Positions 28,601 to 38,249 of a stretch of DNA of 64,000 nucleotides are shown piece by piece. Every line of letters begins with the position of its first letter. The first letter of the stretch is position 1. A program made the translations under genes and the position numbers. This DNA is from Pyropia yezoensis (Eukaryota; Rhodophyta; Bangiophyceae; Bangiales; Bangiaceae): the NCBI GenBank assembly GCA_009829735.1, contig CM020618.1:29612894-29676893 (forward strand), read 5' to 3'. The notes beneath the pieces are model-generated. The model was given only the letters and a program-made list of their open reading frames with translations, ran no database searches and was not told where the DNA came from.

Positions 28601-30172
28601 ACACACGTCGTAGTGCGTAATGTCGGCGGCCATCTGCTCGGCCTCGAGGCACAGCGCCAGGCCGAGACGGGAGCGGTACGCCGCCAGCGGCGCGGGCACC
28701 GCCGCCGTCGCCGCCGCCGCGTCGGCTGCGGCGGCCAGCCGCTCCGCCCGCGGCGGCAGGCGGATACGAAGCAGGGTGACCCCCCCACCGTCCCCCCCCA
28801 CCATAAGCCGCCAGCGCGCCGGCACGTGTGCCACGGCCACGTCGGCGGCAGGCGCGGCCAGTACCTCCGCCGCTGCCGCGGCGGGCGCAAAGCACGCGGC
28901 AAAGGCAGTGGGCGTGAAGGGCGCAGCGGTCGCCGCGAGCGACCCGCCGCCGCGGCCACCGCCGCCACTGCCGACACCGCTGCCGCCGCCGCCGCCGCCG
29001 CCGTGGCGCCCGGCTGTGCCTCGGTCGTCGTCATCGTTGCCCCCGCCGACTGCCGCCTCCACCCGCGCCCGCACCTCGGTGCCGACGGCCGACACGGTGG
29101 TGGCCCAGGTGGTGAGGCTGCCGCCAGGGAGAGGCGTCTCCACTTCGGCAACCACCCAGCCAATCACATTGGGAGGGAGGGCTCCCCCCCCACAGGGGGG
29201 CGCGCCGTCGCCGCTGGCAAGGGCGCCCCCCCCACGCCGCCCCCCGCCGCCGCCACCCACCGCCACCACTGCCGCTGCCGCTGCCTCTGCCGCTACCGCC
29301 GCCGCTGCTGCCGCTGCGGCGGCGCCATCGACGCCAATGGTGAGCGCCACCGCCCCGCCGGGCGGGATAGTCGCCCCCGCCAGGCGGGACGCGTCGGCCA
29401 CCCATACGGGCGCCCCCGGCGGCACCACCACCAGCCGTCGCAGACGGGCGGGAGCGGCGGCAGCGTTGACCAACGCCGCCGGGCGGGTGGTGCTGCCCCC
29501 CCCGGCCAACCCCCCCCCCGAGCGCCCCCCGCTGTCCCCGCTCCCCCCCGCGTCAAGGGCACCAAAGTCAAGGGCCAGGGCAGTCGGGGCGGGTCCCCCC
29601 CCCCCGACCCCCCCCCACGCCGCTGCCCCCCCCCATCCGACCGCCGGCGGCGTGCCCCTGTGGTCGTGCGCCCACCGGGGCATGCCCTGGGGGGGCGGCG
29701 CTGTCAGCGCCGCCGACAGGCGGCGCGCCGGCAAGTCGCTCGCGGGCGCGCCATCGCCGTCTGCGGCGGCGGCGGCAGCGGCGGCGGCAGCGTCGGTCAT
29801 AGCGGCAGTAGCGGCGAGCGCGGCGGCCCACCAGGCCGGGTCGGCCACCCCCGCAGCGGGGGGAAGGGATGGGGAAGGAGGCGGCGGGGGGGGCAGCACG
29901 TGCGACGGGGCAAACGGAGGGAGGCGAGGGGCGACGGGAGCGAGAGGGGTGGCACCGCCGAGCTGCAAGGGGAAGGCCATGGCGTGGGGGGAGGGGGCGC
30001 CGGCGGTGGCGCCAGCGGCTGCAGCCGGGGGGGGGGGCAGAAGGGGCAGGAGCGCCAGTGGGGGGTGGTGTTGGAGGGGGGGGACGGGGAGAGGGGGGGC
30101 GCCGCCGGGCGGGCAGGGAAATGCCAGGGGGGGAGGGGGGGGCGGGCGGCCCCCGAGAGGAATCATGACCAC
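25634..30172 (-). CDS. MOV10/SDE3-like superfamily 1 RNA helicase
   Basis: The frame has 1512 residues and no intron. About the first 470 residues are Pro/Ala/Gly low complexity. The helicase core carries motif I GPPGTGKT (about residue 839), motif II DEAAQ (about 968), motif III GDPAQL, then RINYRARHPALL, the YQGQEGEVILIST motif V and NVAITRA motif VI. GDPAQL-ADVRS followed by SLMERIV, and the end VVVGHPGALGGDPYWGALLRHC ... YTGVPL, match MOV10/Armitage/SDE3 better than UPF1. That family unwinds RNA 5' to 3' and acts in RNA silencing, piRNA-type transposon control or mRNA turnover. About 300 residues of extra low-complexity inserts make it longer than the usual 1000. The C-terminal tail is disordered. 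Confidence 0.85.
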   Translation of the reverse strand: MVMIPLGGRPPPPPPLAFPCPPGGAPPLPVPPLQHHPPLALLPLLPPPPAAAAGATAGAPSPHAMAFPLQLGGATPLAPVAPRLPPFAPSHVLPPPPPPSPSLPPAAGVADPAWWAAALAATAAMTDAAAAAAAAAADGDGAPASDLPARRLSAALTAPPPQGMPRWAHDHRGTPPAVGWGGAAAWGGVGGGGPAPTALALDFGALDAGGSGDSGGRSGGGLAGGGSTTRPAALVNAAAAPARLRRLVVVPPGAPVWVADASRLAGATIPPGGAVALTIGVDGAAAAAAAAAVAAEAAAAAVVAVGGGGGGRRGGGALASGDGAPPCGGGALPPNVIGWVVAEVETPLPGGSLTTWATTVSAVGTEVRARVEAAVGGGNDDDDRGTAGRHGGGGGGGSGVGSGGGGRGGGSLAATAAPFTPTAFAACFAPAAAAAEVLAAPAADVAVAHVPARWRLMVGGDGGGVTLLRIRLPPRAERLAAAADAAAATAAVPAPLAAYRSRLGLALCLEAEQMAADITHYDVCGAPLAVVNDDRSGAGWANRKGLPPTTPPAAGPVLSMVLHGLADARPALVLHDPVRLRPTELALFPSVELVGRVVALDPAGVVYLELPRSVWGMPRLAAALAASTPPPRALQGGWGGGGGGGGGSAGPPPRPPPFRCHVRFVLGAHLDAMDAMHAAVAGVRAGLWRRLEPAAVDVAAADAEWPPLMPRGGAGGGNDNGGGGGGGTSGGTGVAGGDPRVWDAAAVGHALGGAPVEAVALARLTAAVPAAAAILGGLNAEQRRAVYLAVGVVWSRPDGLVAGLRGNSSRSAAGVIGGGIPTPPTSSAGAATPPAICVCGPPGTGKTLTVTAAITLAAAAHPGVRILATAPSHPAADVLVERLGAAVDAAGLRSAVRVTRLNPPARPVADARPGSLRYVTLSGEGGRGVFDLPPPRALAAATVVVATCAGASALTRLLPADHFWGGVYVDEAAQALEPEALIPIAAFAAAAPVVLCGDPAQLNADVRSGRAASLGLATSLMERIVARRDAGGAGGGEATPGEGAEVAHGDSGPAVGNGGARGGVGDGGVGDDDSDSCGDSDGGLLPLPPPPRAHPFTVQLRINYRARHPALLTLPSRLFYGGRLLPSPAILAAAAAGAPSRPLPAVAPDLFPTGTPLLFVGVAGAEERESERSPAVRNAAEADRVAEICARLVWGGRSVGSGAGGSGGACGTGGGAAAAVYPPAVVAADAIGVIAPHRLQVRMVRAVLRARGLGGVKVGTVADYQGQEGEVILISTTVTQASSLAATGRTDKGGDGGAVGEEGEGGGGGMPPLAPGPAGPAGSRAKAFNVAITRAAAGLVVVGHPGALGGDPYWGALLRHCVARGCYTGVPLGGGGGDGVRGTTGCGGGNGGDGGDYRDGGDSSGGGGGGGRGGGSGGSSGGSGSGGMGPAPVGGVRSADTATAAAAPPPSPRAPSSFGAASPYALDEVAAEGTFAGVAAALLGGGDADRLWGDGLADTFRDEEDRPWRVLL

Positions 30173-30330
30173 CCCAGCCTAGTGTGGCGGGTGGCAGGAG
30201 ATGCGAGGGGGGTGGTGGTGGTGAGGGCAGGGGGATGACGCAAGCTGATGGCGCAGAGTCCGAAGACGCCGGCGGGGGGCGGGAGGGGGACAGAGAGCGC
30301 TGGCGTCTAGGCGCGTTGATGAGGGGTATT
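30173..30330. promoter_or_regulatory. Probable 5' leader/promoter region of the MOV10-like gene
   Basis: Purine-rich sequence of about 160 bp lies between the helicase ATG and the first MITE. No clear TATA box is seen. Transcription starting further right would include the inverted MITE pair. Confidence 0.4.
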
Positions 30331-30445
30331 GTGCGTCCCGTAAAAAGTGGACGTGCACAGGTCGTGCAGTGTGGGTTTGATTGGTCCAGTGGCCGATATT
30401 TGACATGATCACGACACGTGCACGTCTACTTTTTACGGGACGCAC
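30331..30445 (+). mobile_element. MITE copy 1 (115 bp)
   Basis: The ends are GTGCGTCCCGTAAAAAGT and its reverse complement; the inverted repeats extend to about 27 bp with one mismatch. The flanks are TA-rich (TATT and TATA), consistent with a TA target and Tc1/mariner or pogo mobilisation. It has no coding capacity. Confidence 0.85.
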
Positions 30446-30508
30446 TATACCGCGACGCACGCTGGCGTGGCTGCGACACAACGACACACCGAGCGCAGCG
30501 GGGCTATA

Positions 30509-30623
30509 GTGCGTCCCGTAAAAAGTAGACGTGCTCGTGTCGTGATCATGTCAAATATCGGCCACTGGACCAATCAAACCCACACTGTACGACCCGTGCA
30601 CGTCCACTTTTTACGGGACGCAC
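30509..30623 (-). mobile_element. MITE copy 2 (115 bp), inverted relative to copy 1
   Basis: It has the same ends and length as copy 1 and about 97% identity in reverse complement (about four differences). Only 63 bp separate the copies, so together they form a long inverted repeat. Confidence 0.85.
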
Positions 30624-31400
30624 AATATGTACCTTATTTTCTGGGCCCGCACGTGCGCGCACTTTCAAATGCGTGTTTGCAGGCCCCCGTGGATCTGGCG
30701 TCTCGACGTTGCACGCTGTAAAATTTCACATTGCGTGCTCCGCATGCTACGAAATCAGAGAATCGTTGCACGGACAGCATATTTTGATGCGCGGTCCGAG
30801 TTGCGCAGAACATGTAACCGGCGGCGGCATGCACAACACTTGCATGATGTGCCGGTTGGGGCACACTCTGCTGGATACCCGGTTGGCGATCTCCGTCGGA
30901 GAGAAGGACACCGGTGACACAGCGCCGATCTGCCGGGCCAGCTGCACCAAGCCTGTGTTTTTAAGGTGCGGAAAAGGAGGAACGGCGCATAAGCAAACAC
31001 GAAGCCTGCTCGCGGTCTGAATTGTCTTGCGGCGAACCTGGATCGAATTGCAGATGCTCAATAGATCGGGGCAGCGCATCGGCAGAGCGCTGCAGGTCAA
31101 CATGCAAGCACACGCATCTCTCGTAAACGGCGACGTGCAACATCGTGCTAGGAACAGGCGTTTTCGGCCGGGGCAGCTCGAAGAAGACTGTCCTTTATAC
31201 GAGAAGGTAGGCCTTGTCGTCCTCAGGACGGGCGCTCACTCTTGGTCTACGGCTCGACATCATCCAAGCCCGCGAGCGGGGGGTGTCCTTCTAAGACATC
31301 AAGCGCACCATTGCCCCATCGGCATCAGTCAACAGCCTCCGCAAGGTATGGGAGGGACGCGCACACTACCGGTCGCTGGCGGTGGCTGGCACGCAGTCCT
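30624..31400. other. No gene recognised upstream of the decayed transposase
   Basis: Mixed-composition DNA. It may include the left part of the decayed pogo-like element, but I could not find its terminal repeats. Peptides in all frames are short or unstructured. Confidence 0.4.
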
Positions 31401-31429
31401 CCCGAGCAAACGGGAGAAGCTCCAATTTC

Positions 31430-32651
31430 GGGACCATTGACAAGCGCCTGTACGACTGGTTCCTCCTCCTCTCAAGGCGCGGGCGTAAGCGTATCCCCTT
31501 CACTATCTCCCTCCTGCAAGAGAAGGCCAGGAAGCTGCCGAGGAGCTTAGAATGAGATTTTTTGTGCGTCACGAAGCTGGGTGCAACGGTGGACGCAGCG
31601 GCATAATTTAGCAAGCGTGGTGCTCCATCGGGCGGGCGGGTCGGTCGACTTGGCGGAAGCGGCAGCGCGGATGACAGAAATACGGGGGCTACTTCAAGAC
31701 TTTGACCCTGAGAACATCTTCAACATGGACGAGACGGGGCTGTTCTACCGCTGCCTACCGAACCGGTCGTTTGTGACTGTGGAGCAGCGTCGGGCGGCGA
31801 GGGGCACAAGAGCGATGAAGGTAAAAGAGCGGGTCACGCTAGTCCTTGCTTGTAACGCCACGGGGTCCCGTAAAGTACCTGTAGCTGTGATTGGCAATTC
31901 CGTTCTCCCTTTGTGCTTCAGACCGCCGGGGTGTGCTTCACCACTGCCGTACTTCAGTCAAAGAAACAACTGGATGGATGGCGTCGTGTTCAAGAAATGG
32001 GTGTACGAGGTATTTTTGCCCTTTATCCGGCGGCACACGACAGACAAGGTGGCCCTTGTGGTCGATAACCTCGCGTCCCACGACGACATCAGTGACGAGC
32101 AGCTGCTCCTCATCGCCCTCCCTCCCAACACGACTGCTGTCTTTCAACCGTTGAACGCAGGCTCCATCGCGGCTTTGAAGCTGCGCTACAAGCGCCGCCT
32201 CCTGTGCGGGCTCGTGGATCACCTCGCTGTAGCGACGGCGGCTGACAAAGTGACGCGGACAACTGCCACGTTAGCAAACTCTGGACGAGTTTCTCTGCTG
32301 GACGTGACTCGCATCATCCATGACGAGTGGGAAAAAACGACGCCCGAATCCTTGGCGCGTTGCTGGATAAAGGCCCGGTGCCTAGCGGCACATACGGAGG
32401 ACGCGCTCGCTGCACACTACGCCGAATACCATTCTGCGGACACTGCACCGGTGACCCGCGCCGTGGAGGAGATCACACAGGTGCTGCGACGGTCAATCCT
32501 GACTGACGGCCTCTTCCCTGGTACACAACCAGCGGACGTGTCGTCTGGGATGTCATCTTGGCTGGCGGCTGAGGAGAGTGCGGGAATTTTGGAGGATACG
32601 ATCGAGAAGGTGCTGAATGGACGGGAATCGGAAAAAGAGAGGGAGGGGTAG
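31430..32651 (+). pseudogene. Decayed pogo/Tigger-like transposase (DDE_1)
   Basis: The N-terminal CENP-B/Tc5-type helix-turn-helix is visible near 31434-31535 (TIDKRLYDWFLLLSRRGRKR ... ISLLQEKARKL). It is out of frame with the catalytic part: two frame changes lie between about 31530 and 31565, the second next to a T6 run. The catalytic region (31581-32651) has Asp50 (NMDETGLFY) and Asp162 (VVDNLASH), but the third acid, usually Asp in QPLDAG, is Asn192 (QPLNAG). So this copy is inactive on two grounds. The rest (LPPNTTAVFQPLNAGSIAALKLRYKR) is typical of the family. Terminal repeats were not found. Confidence 0.85.
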
Positions 32652-33802
32652 CGAGAGTGGTTTGAGTCCGGACGGATTTCACGCACAAACGGGAAATACG
32701 ATGACGTTACCGGCGAAAGTCCGGAGACATGCACCTGTAGACACGCAACGCAAAATCATACAGACACAGCAATCATAACTTACACTCATCCAACCGCACC
32801 ACCCAGACTACCAGTCGTGTGCAAGAGACACCCTCCACACAGCCGCGGGGGGGAGAAGGGGGGCGGTCACGACGGGGCCGGTGGAGGCGCGGAAGGGGGG
32901 GGGGGGGGGGGGGGGGAGGGGGGGAGCCGCCGGTGAAGAGGGGGGGGAAAGGCCCCGGCCGTTCCGGCCGCAACAGGCGAGGCAGTGGCGGCCACGACGC
33001 TGACGTAGTTACGAAAGGGGGCGGCCGTGAGCGGGGGACGGGGGATTCGGCCACGACGCGGCCGGCGGGGGCGCGGCAGGGAGAGGCGGGTAGGGGGCGG
33101 GGGGGCGTCAGTGCCGAGGGAAGTAGATGGCCGCGGTCGTCCCGGCCACAACAGGTGAGGCGCCGGCGGCCACGGCGCCGGGGCCGAAGCAGTGAGCAGC
33201 AGCGACGGCGACGCCCGCAAGGGGCGCCCCTGCTTCATCACTTCCCAGACATACAGATCAAACAGCAGTGCAGCAGACGCAGGAAAAAGACGCGGAGCAC
33301 CTACGTACGCGTAACAGTTCCGATGATCAAAGTCAAACCGATGCAGCAACGACACAGCGCACATACAAGGCACATCCAGAGACACAAAGGTGGTTCGTGC
33401 ACACACGAGAGAACTGGCGGGTCGCCACAATAAGAAATCGCAGTAACCGTACAGATGAGGCCAGAGGGGAGGGGGGTGCTTGTGTAGTCCCACCCCTGCG
33501 ACAGGTACGGAAGGGAGCCGGAGAGGTTGTATCGACCCTGGTGACTGATGTTCCCTGCTGGGAGGGGCTGGGGGGGGTGGTGCGTGCCGGTGGCGGACAG
33601 AGTGGGCTGATGGGGGGGGGGGCGCACATGCCGTTGATGCGAGTGGCGGGTGCGCAGGTGGCGCAGGTAAAGTGGTGGCACAGCGGCACACGTCCTAGTG
33701 AATGGCACCCGATGATTGACTGAGATGGCCCTTGACTCGCCCAGCAAGGGTGGTGGTGTTCCGGCCACGCACCGGTGTCAATCCCGGTCTAAGAGAGCAA
33801 CA
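32652..33802. other. Low-complexity intergenic DNA between two transposons
   Basis: G-rich tracts at about 32895-32950 dominate. No protein-like frame, no tRNA and no repeat end could be recognised. Some of it may belong to the decayed pogo-like element. Confidence 0.4.
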
Positions 33803-34233
33803 TATCCGTCTGGTTGGTAAATCTGACCACGGCGGGTAAATCTGACCATATCCGCAATGGAAAGAATGCCAGTGTTTACATACGAACTCCGTACTCGACG
33901 ACATTTCCGAGCCACTTTCTCAGGCTGGTTTTTATTCTCTCTGAGTACAACAAGCATGCCCCCTGACGAGACACACATGGACAGACTCGTCGCAGGCTCT
34001 ACTTTTCTATGGTGTTTTTTTTTCTCCGCACAGACATGTCCTCGTCGTGCTACAGGGCAGAAGAGTCCGAGGGGGGTGCGTCTCCCGGATGATTCCAATT
34101 GCATCAATTGGCGCCCTTTGGGGCCCAGAGACGCCGTGTGCGGCCCACAGACGCACATGCCGCCGGGCGTGCCAAGCGTCGTGCTCCACGACGCCCACGC
34201 CCAAACTGAACCGACCAGTAGACGTCGGCAGTC

Positions 34234-36138
34234 GTGCGCCTGCAGCCCCGGTTGCACCAATGGCGGGAGGCCGGGCGCCCAAGCACCCCCCCCCCCCCCC
34301 CCCCCCCTCCCTCGAACAAGAAGCTGCCACGATCGACCGCTGAGCAGCAGGCCCGCGTCGCTGAGCTCCTGCCGCGGTTCAAGGCTGAGGGATGGACGGT
34401 CCAACGCCTCGTGTGCGAATCGGGCGTGTCTCGTGGTCGCGTCCGGACAATGCTTCGGAACCAAGGGCAGGTGAAGCGTATGGGGCGCCCACCGTTCTTC
34501 TCGGCCGCTGAGGAAGCGGTGTTGGCGAAGTACCTCCGCCTCCAGGCCATCATCGGGTCGGGCCTCTCTCCGATGGCCTTTCGGGAGAAGTGTGCTGAGT
34601 ATATCAACACTCTGTCACCCGCCCGCCGGGCATCTGCTGCGTCCTACTTTGGCGGGACCACAACTCCAGGTACGAGTTTTGTGCACTCTTTTCTGGGTCG
34701 GTGGCCGGATCTGCGTCAATACCGAGTTGGGACATTGGAGATGGGTCGTGCCCGAAACTCACGCCCAGAGATCGTGGCTCGTTGGTACGCGGCGTTGACG
34801 CTTCTTTTTCGGCACGAGCGTATTACCATGGGCCGACAGATATGGAACATGGACGAGACGGCCGTGAAGGCGAGGGAAATCATCCTCAACTCGCGGTCGA
34901 CGGTGCTGGGGCCGTGCGGGCTCCACAAGCCAGAGCTCATTGTTCCCGACGTGGGGTCCGCGGCGGCGTCGTGCACCGCGGCCTTCACCGTGGCGGCGTC
35001 GGGGGACGTATGCCCGCCTTTTTTAGTGGTGGAGGGGGCGACCGAGGGGCACGCCTACGTGCGCATCCAGCGCGCCGACGGCACCGTCAAGGAGACTATC
35101 CCTTTGGCGTCCCTCTTTCAGGACGGTGCCGTCGTCATGCGGCGCAGCCCGTCGGGGTTCACGAAAGAGGTCTTCGACAACTACGCGCGCCACATGGCGA
35201 GCTTTGCTATGAGGTTTTTTCCGGGCGAAAGCAAGGTGCTGGCCCTGGACGGCGCCAAGGTCCACCTCTCTCCTCTGGGTCTGCGCCTGTTGTTGGAGGC
35301 GGGCGTACACGTCATCATTGAACCGTCCAAGATGTCCCACCTGCTGCAGGCCTTGGACTCGCCCAGCGCCTTTGGGAGGTTCCAACCGGCGCTGCGCGCA
35401 GCGGTCGTGCGCCGGGCGGGCAAGTGTGTGCGGGAGCGGCGCGCGTTTTCAGTCGTCGACCTCGTCGAATGTGTCGGGAGCGCCTCCGACTCGGCGTTTA
35501 CCCGTGGGTCACTCAAGGATGCTTTTCGGCGGGTTGGTATGTGGCCGTTGGACTGTACTCGGGTCCGAATTGAAGAGCTGAGTAAGGGAGCGGATTCCCC
35601 TGTACCAGCCGACACGGATGTGCCAAGGTTGATGCGTCTGTGCATCCCGGCCGTTAGCAAGGATATTAAGGTTGCGACCGTTGTAAACGGGACGCTGTCA
35701 ACGGCGGGTCGCGCGACGCTGGCGAACGCGCCTCAAGTGCTCGAGACACTCGAGACCCTGGAGGCGGAACGGGTGGCCAAGGCCAAGGAGGCTGAGAAGG
35801 CCAAGGAGGAGCGGGAAAAACGGGCAGCAGAGCGGGCCGTCGAGAAGGAGCAGGAGCGGACAGCCGTGGCCGCCCGCAAGGCGGCCGCCGCGAAGCGGCG
35901 TGAGACGGCGAGGGTGGAGGCGCGTGTCAAGGACATTGCCCGGAAGTGGGCGGTTGTGGCGGCGGCCACTGTGGACGAAGCGCGGCACATGTTGAGGCGC
36001 CTGCAGCCGGGCGTTGCGAAAACGCGACGCCGACAGCAGGCGCAGCGCCAGAAGCAGAGGATGGCGGCCCGCGCATCGCTGGACCCTGTGACTGCGCACT
36101 CTCCCCCCCCCCGCATCGGACCCGCCTCCAAGGATTGA
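34234..36138 (+). CDS. Pogo-like transposase (DDE_1 superfamily), apparently intact
   Basis: The frame is 634 residues from this ATG, but the true start is uncertain because a C-run of about 24 bases (34286-34309) lies near the N-terminus and may vary. Helix-turn-helix (residues about 33-80: STAEQQARVAELLPRFKAEGWTVQRLV), a second helical DNA-binding part (about 85-165), then the catalytic triad Asp207 (IWNMDETAV), Asp339 (VLALDGAKVH) and Asp375 (SHLLQALDSPSAF). The last 120 residues are a charged Ala/Glu/Arg/Lys coiled coil. It cuts and pastes the element from 33803 to 37103. The frame is open and composition is even, suggesting recent activity. Confidence 0.85.
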   Translation: MRLQPRLHQWREAGRPSTPPPPPPPPSNKKLPRSTAEQQARVAELLPRFKAEGWTVQRLVCESGVSRGRVRTMLRNQGQVKRMGRPPFFSAAEEAVLAKYLRLQAIIGSGLSPMAFREKCAEYINTLSPARRASAASYFGGTTTPGTSFVHSFLGRWPDLRQYRVGTLEMGRARNSRPEIVARWYAALTLLFRHERITMGRQIWNMDETAVKAREIILNSRSTVLGPCGLHKPELIVPDVGSAAASCTAAFTVAASGDVCPPFLVVEGATEGHAYVRIQRADGTVKETIPLASLFQDGAVVMRRSPSGFTKEVFDNYARHMASFAMRFFPGESKVLALDGAKVHLSPLGLRLLLEAGVHVIIEPSKMSHLLQALDSPSAFGRFQPALRAAVVRRAGKCVRERRAFSVVDLVECVGSASDSAFTRGSLKDAFRRVGMWPLDCTRVRIEELSKGADSPVPADTDVPRLMRLCIPAVSKDIKVATVVNGTLSTAGRATLANAPQVLETLETLEAERVAKAKEAEKAKEEREKRAAERAVEKEQERTAVAARKAAAAKRRETARVEARVKDIARKWAVVAAATVDEARHMLRRLQPGVAKTRRRQQAQRQKQRMAARASLDPVTAHSPPPRIGPASKD

Positions 36139-36901
36139 CACGCGTCCGGGAGTGGAGATGGGGAGCGAGGGGGTGCGGCAACAAGGGTGGGACATGTTTG
36201 GTTGAGTAGGGGGGCTTGCGGTAGGGGGCGAATGACGGTGCCGTTGAGGGTAGAGGATGTCGATTGGTTCCAGAGGGCTGGTGATAACAGGGGGGGAAGC
36301 AGGAGACGGAGTGTCGGGCTATGGAACAACGATTGGAACACAAGAGCTTGACATGGCGACTGCGATGCAGTGGACGTGTCACGGGGGGGGGGGGGGCGGT
36401 TGATGCCTGAGGGAGGACAGAGTGTGCCAGGAGGGGAGCGGGTCGGACAGTTCTGTGCCAGCGAGACCAGCGGCCACAGTGGCTGCGTAGAGAAAATGGG
36501 CGGGGGGGGGGGGCCGAGGTGGAGGCGGGCCTCGAAGGGGGTTGAGGGCAGGCGGTCCGTCGTCTGGCAGCCTGTGGCGGCGGGGGGGAAGCGGGTCAGA
36601 CAGTTTTGTACCTGCGATGGCGGCACAACTGCAGTGGCCGCGGTCGAGAACGGCAAACCGGGGGGGGGGGGGGGGGGGGGAGGGGAGAGGTGCGTGGGTT
36701 GCGGGGGGCGTGGGCGGGCCCGAGGTGGGCAGGCTCTGCTCTCGGCAGGAAGTGGGCCAGACGGTTCTGCACCAGCGATAGGAACACGAGAGGCCCGGAC
36801 GCGACAACGATCCACAGCTGTCGTGTCTTTTTCCGTCAAATATCCGGGTCAATTTGCCCGCTTGTGTGGCTCCATTGCTTGCGTTCGCAGACAACAGCTG
36901 C
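36139..36901. repeat. Minisatellite of about 150-160 bp units within the pogo-like element
   Basis: Three copies are marked by GCGGGTC(G/A)GACAGTT-like words at about 36438, 36588 and 36749, each followed by a long G run. They lie between the transposase stop and the inner subterminal repeat. No coding frame is credible. Confidence 0.6.
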
Positions 36902-37103
36902 GGTCAGATTTACCCGCCGGTCTTTACCGGCCCGATATCAAGAAGAAATAGAAGGACACGTCTGTTCGTGAAGCGGAAAAAATGAGGGTGTGCGCGAGAC
37001 TCTCACGAGCAAAGACATATTTTGCGCTTCAAAAAAGAAGCATCACAGCCGTATCTATGGGGGCAGACAGGGGCGATGGTCAGATTTACCCCCCAGACGG
37101 ATA

Positions 37104-38249
37104 CGATATCAACGTGGATACGTGGATGGCTCAGCTGCACTCCGAGACGCTCACACATTCGATCGTTCTGTAATCCGCCGGCCGATCGCCAACATGATCG
37201 GAGCCATTGGCATGCCCTCGTCCGGAACAATGTCTGTAAACGCCCTGCATCCGACGTGACAACAACCGATACAGACTGTACCCGCGGGTCTTTGGCTCAG
37301 ATGCAGTTTCGGCCCCAGTCCGAGCGCCCCCCCCCTTCCCCGCCTGCATCTTCGCAGGGCCGAGGGTGGTCTTGGGGAGACCACAGGCCCCCAAGTCGCC
37401 CGCAGACGCCTGTGGCAATCCCCCCAACCCCTTGATATCAGTACAACAGAGGTGTGGGCGAGTAATCCTGGTTTAACGTACCTTCAATGAATACCACGCG
37501 TTGAGGGAGGAAGGGGCTATGGCGAGCGAGGGCGAAGGCCATATGCCGTGGCGTGACAGGAGGGGGGTCGGTACTGTAAAATATACAGGCTCTGAGAGGG
37601 GTCCGAGAACCGACTTTTCGACAAAGGGTGAGCACTGGTGGACTCCATGAGATGAACTGTTTTCCATTGTTTGCCGTCCTCAGCCTCCTCAGACAGCCGC
37701 GACGAGAGGTGCGAGGGTCCACGTGTGCATTCTTTGACGATTCATGTGTGCTTTAGACACAAACGCCGGAAAGAAACTGACACAATGTCATCGAGCCAAT
37801 GCGGCGCCAGAATTGCTTTGCCCCCGACAGAATTGAAGCAGCGGAGCCAACCAGCGTAGGCGGTGGCCGCTGAAACCCAGGCTGCACTGGAATCGTCGTT
37901 TTAACTGGGTGTGACGAGGGGTGGTTGCACAGCCTTGCACGACCGACTCGCCAAGGCGATCACCGTATTCCGATGGACATTTTTGAAAGTTCGGGGGTTT
38001 AGTATTTCACCCTATACATATTAGTGTTTAGTTTTGTGTTCACTCCCGATGGCGATCATCGCGGGATGATCCAGTCCACCTGGTTCACTTTGCGCTGCCA
38101 TCGGCGGCACCCCGTCGGCGTCGACACACCCACACCCCCGTCGGCGATCACGTCGACGCGGCCGTCTCCCTGCTGTGTGGGCTGGCTCCCCCGACGTAAG
38201 AGTTTTGTTTTTGACCCTTCGTCTGCCCGGCCGGGGCGCCCCCCGGGCC
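37104..38249. other. Intergenic DNA, upstream region of uL15m
   Basis: Mixed composition with AT-richer patches (TACATATTAGTGTTTAG near 38016). No gene recognised. The last part is the probable promoter and leader of the mitochondrial ribosomal gene. Confidence 0.45.

Larger units (their letters stand above)
33803..37103 (+). mobile_element. Complete pogo-like DNA transposon
   Basis: The left end has TCCGTCTGG...GGTAAATCTGACC (33803-33828), the right end its reverse complement (37078-37103), with two mismatches over 26 bp. A flanking TA on both sides fits a TA target. A second word GGCGGGTAAATCTGACC sits inside each end (33831-33848 and, inverted, 36902-36918): probable subterminal transposase sites. 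It carries one long transposase gene with all three catalytic Asp, so it looks whole. Confidence 0.85.

Noticed and set aside
28448-30238. Long + strand frames across the MOV10-like gene
   Set aside because: They are mirror frames of a GC-rich coding region; composition is arbitrary and no motif is present, while the minus frame has all helicase motifs.
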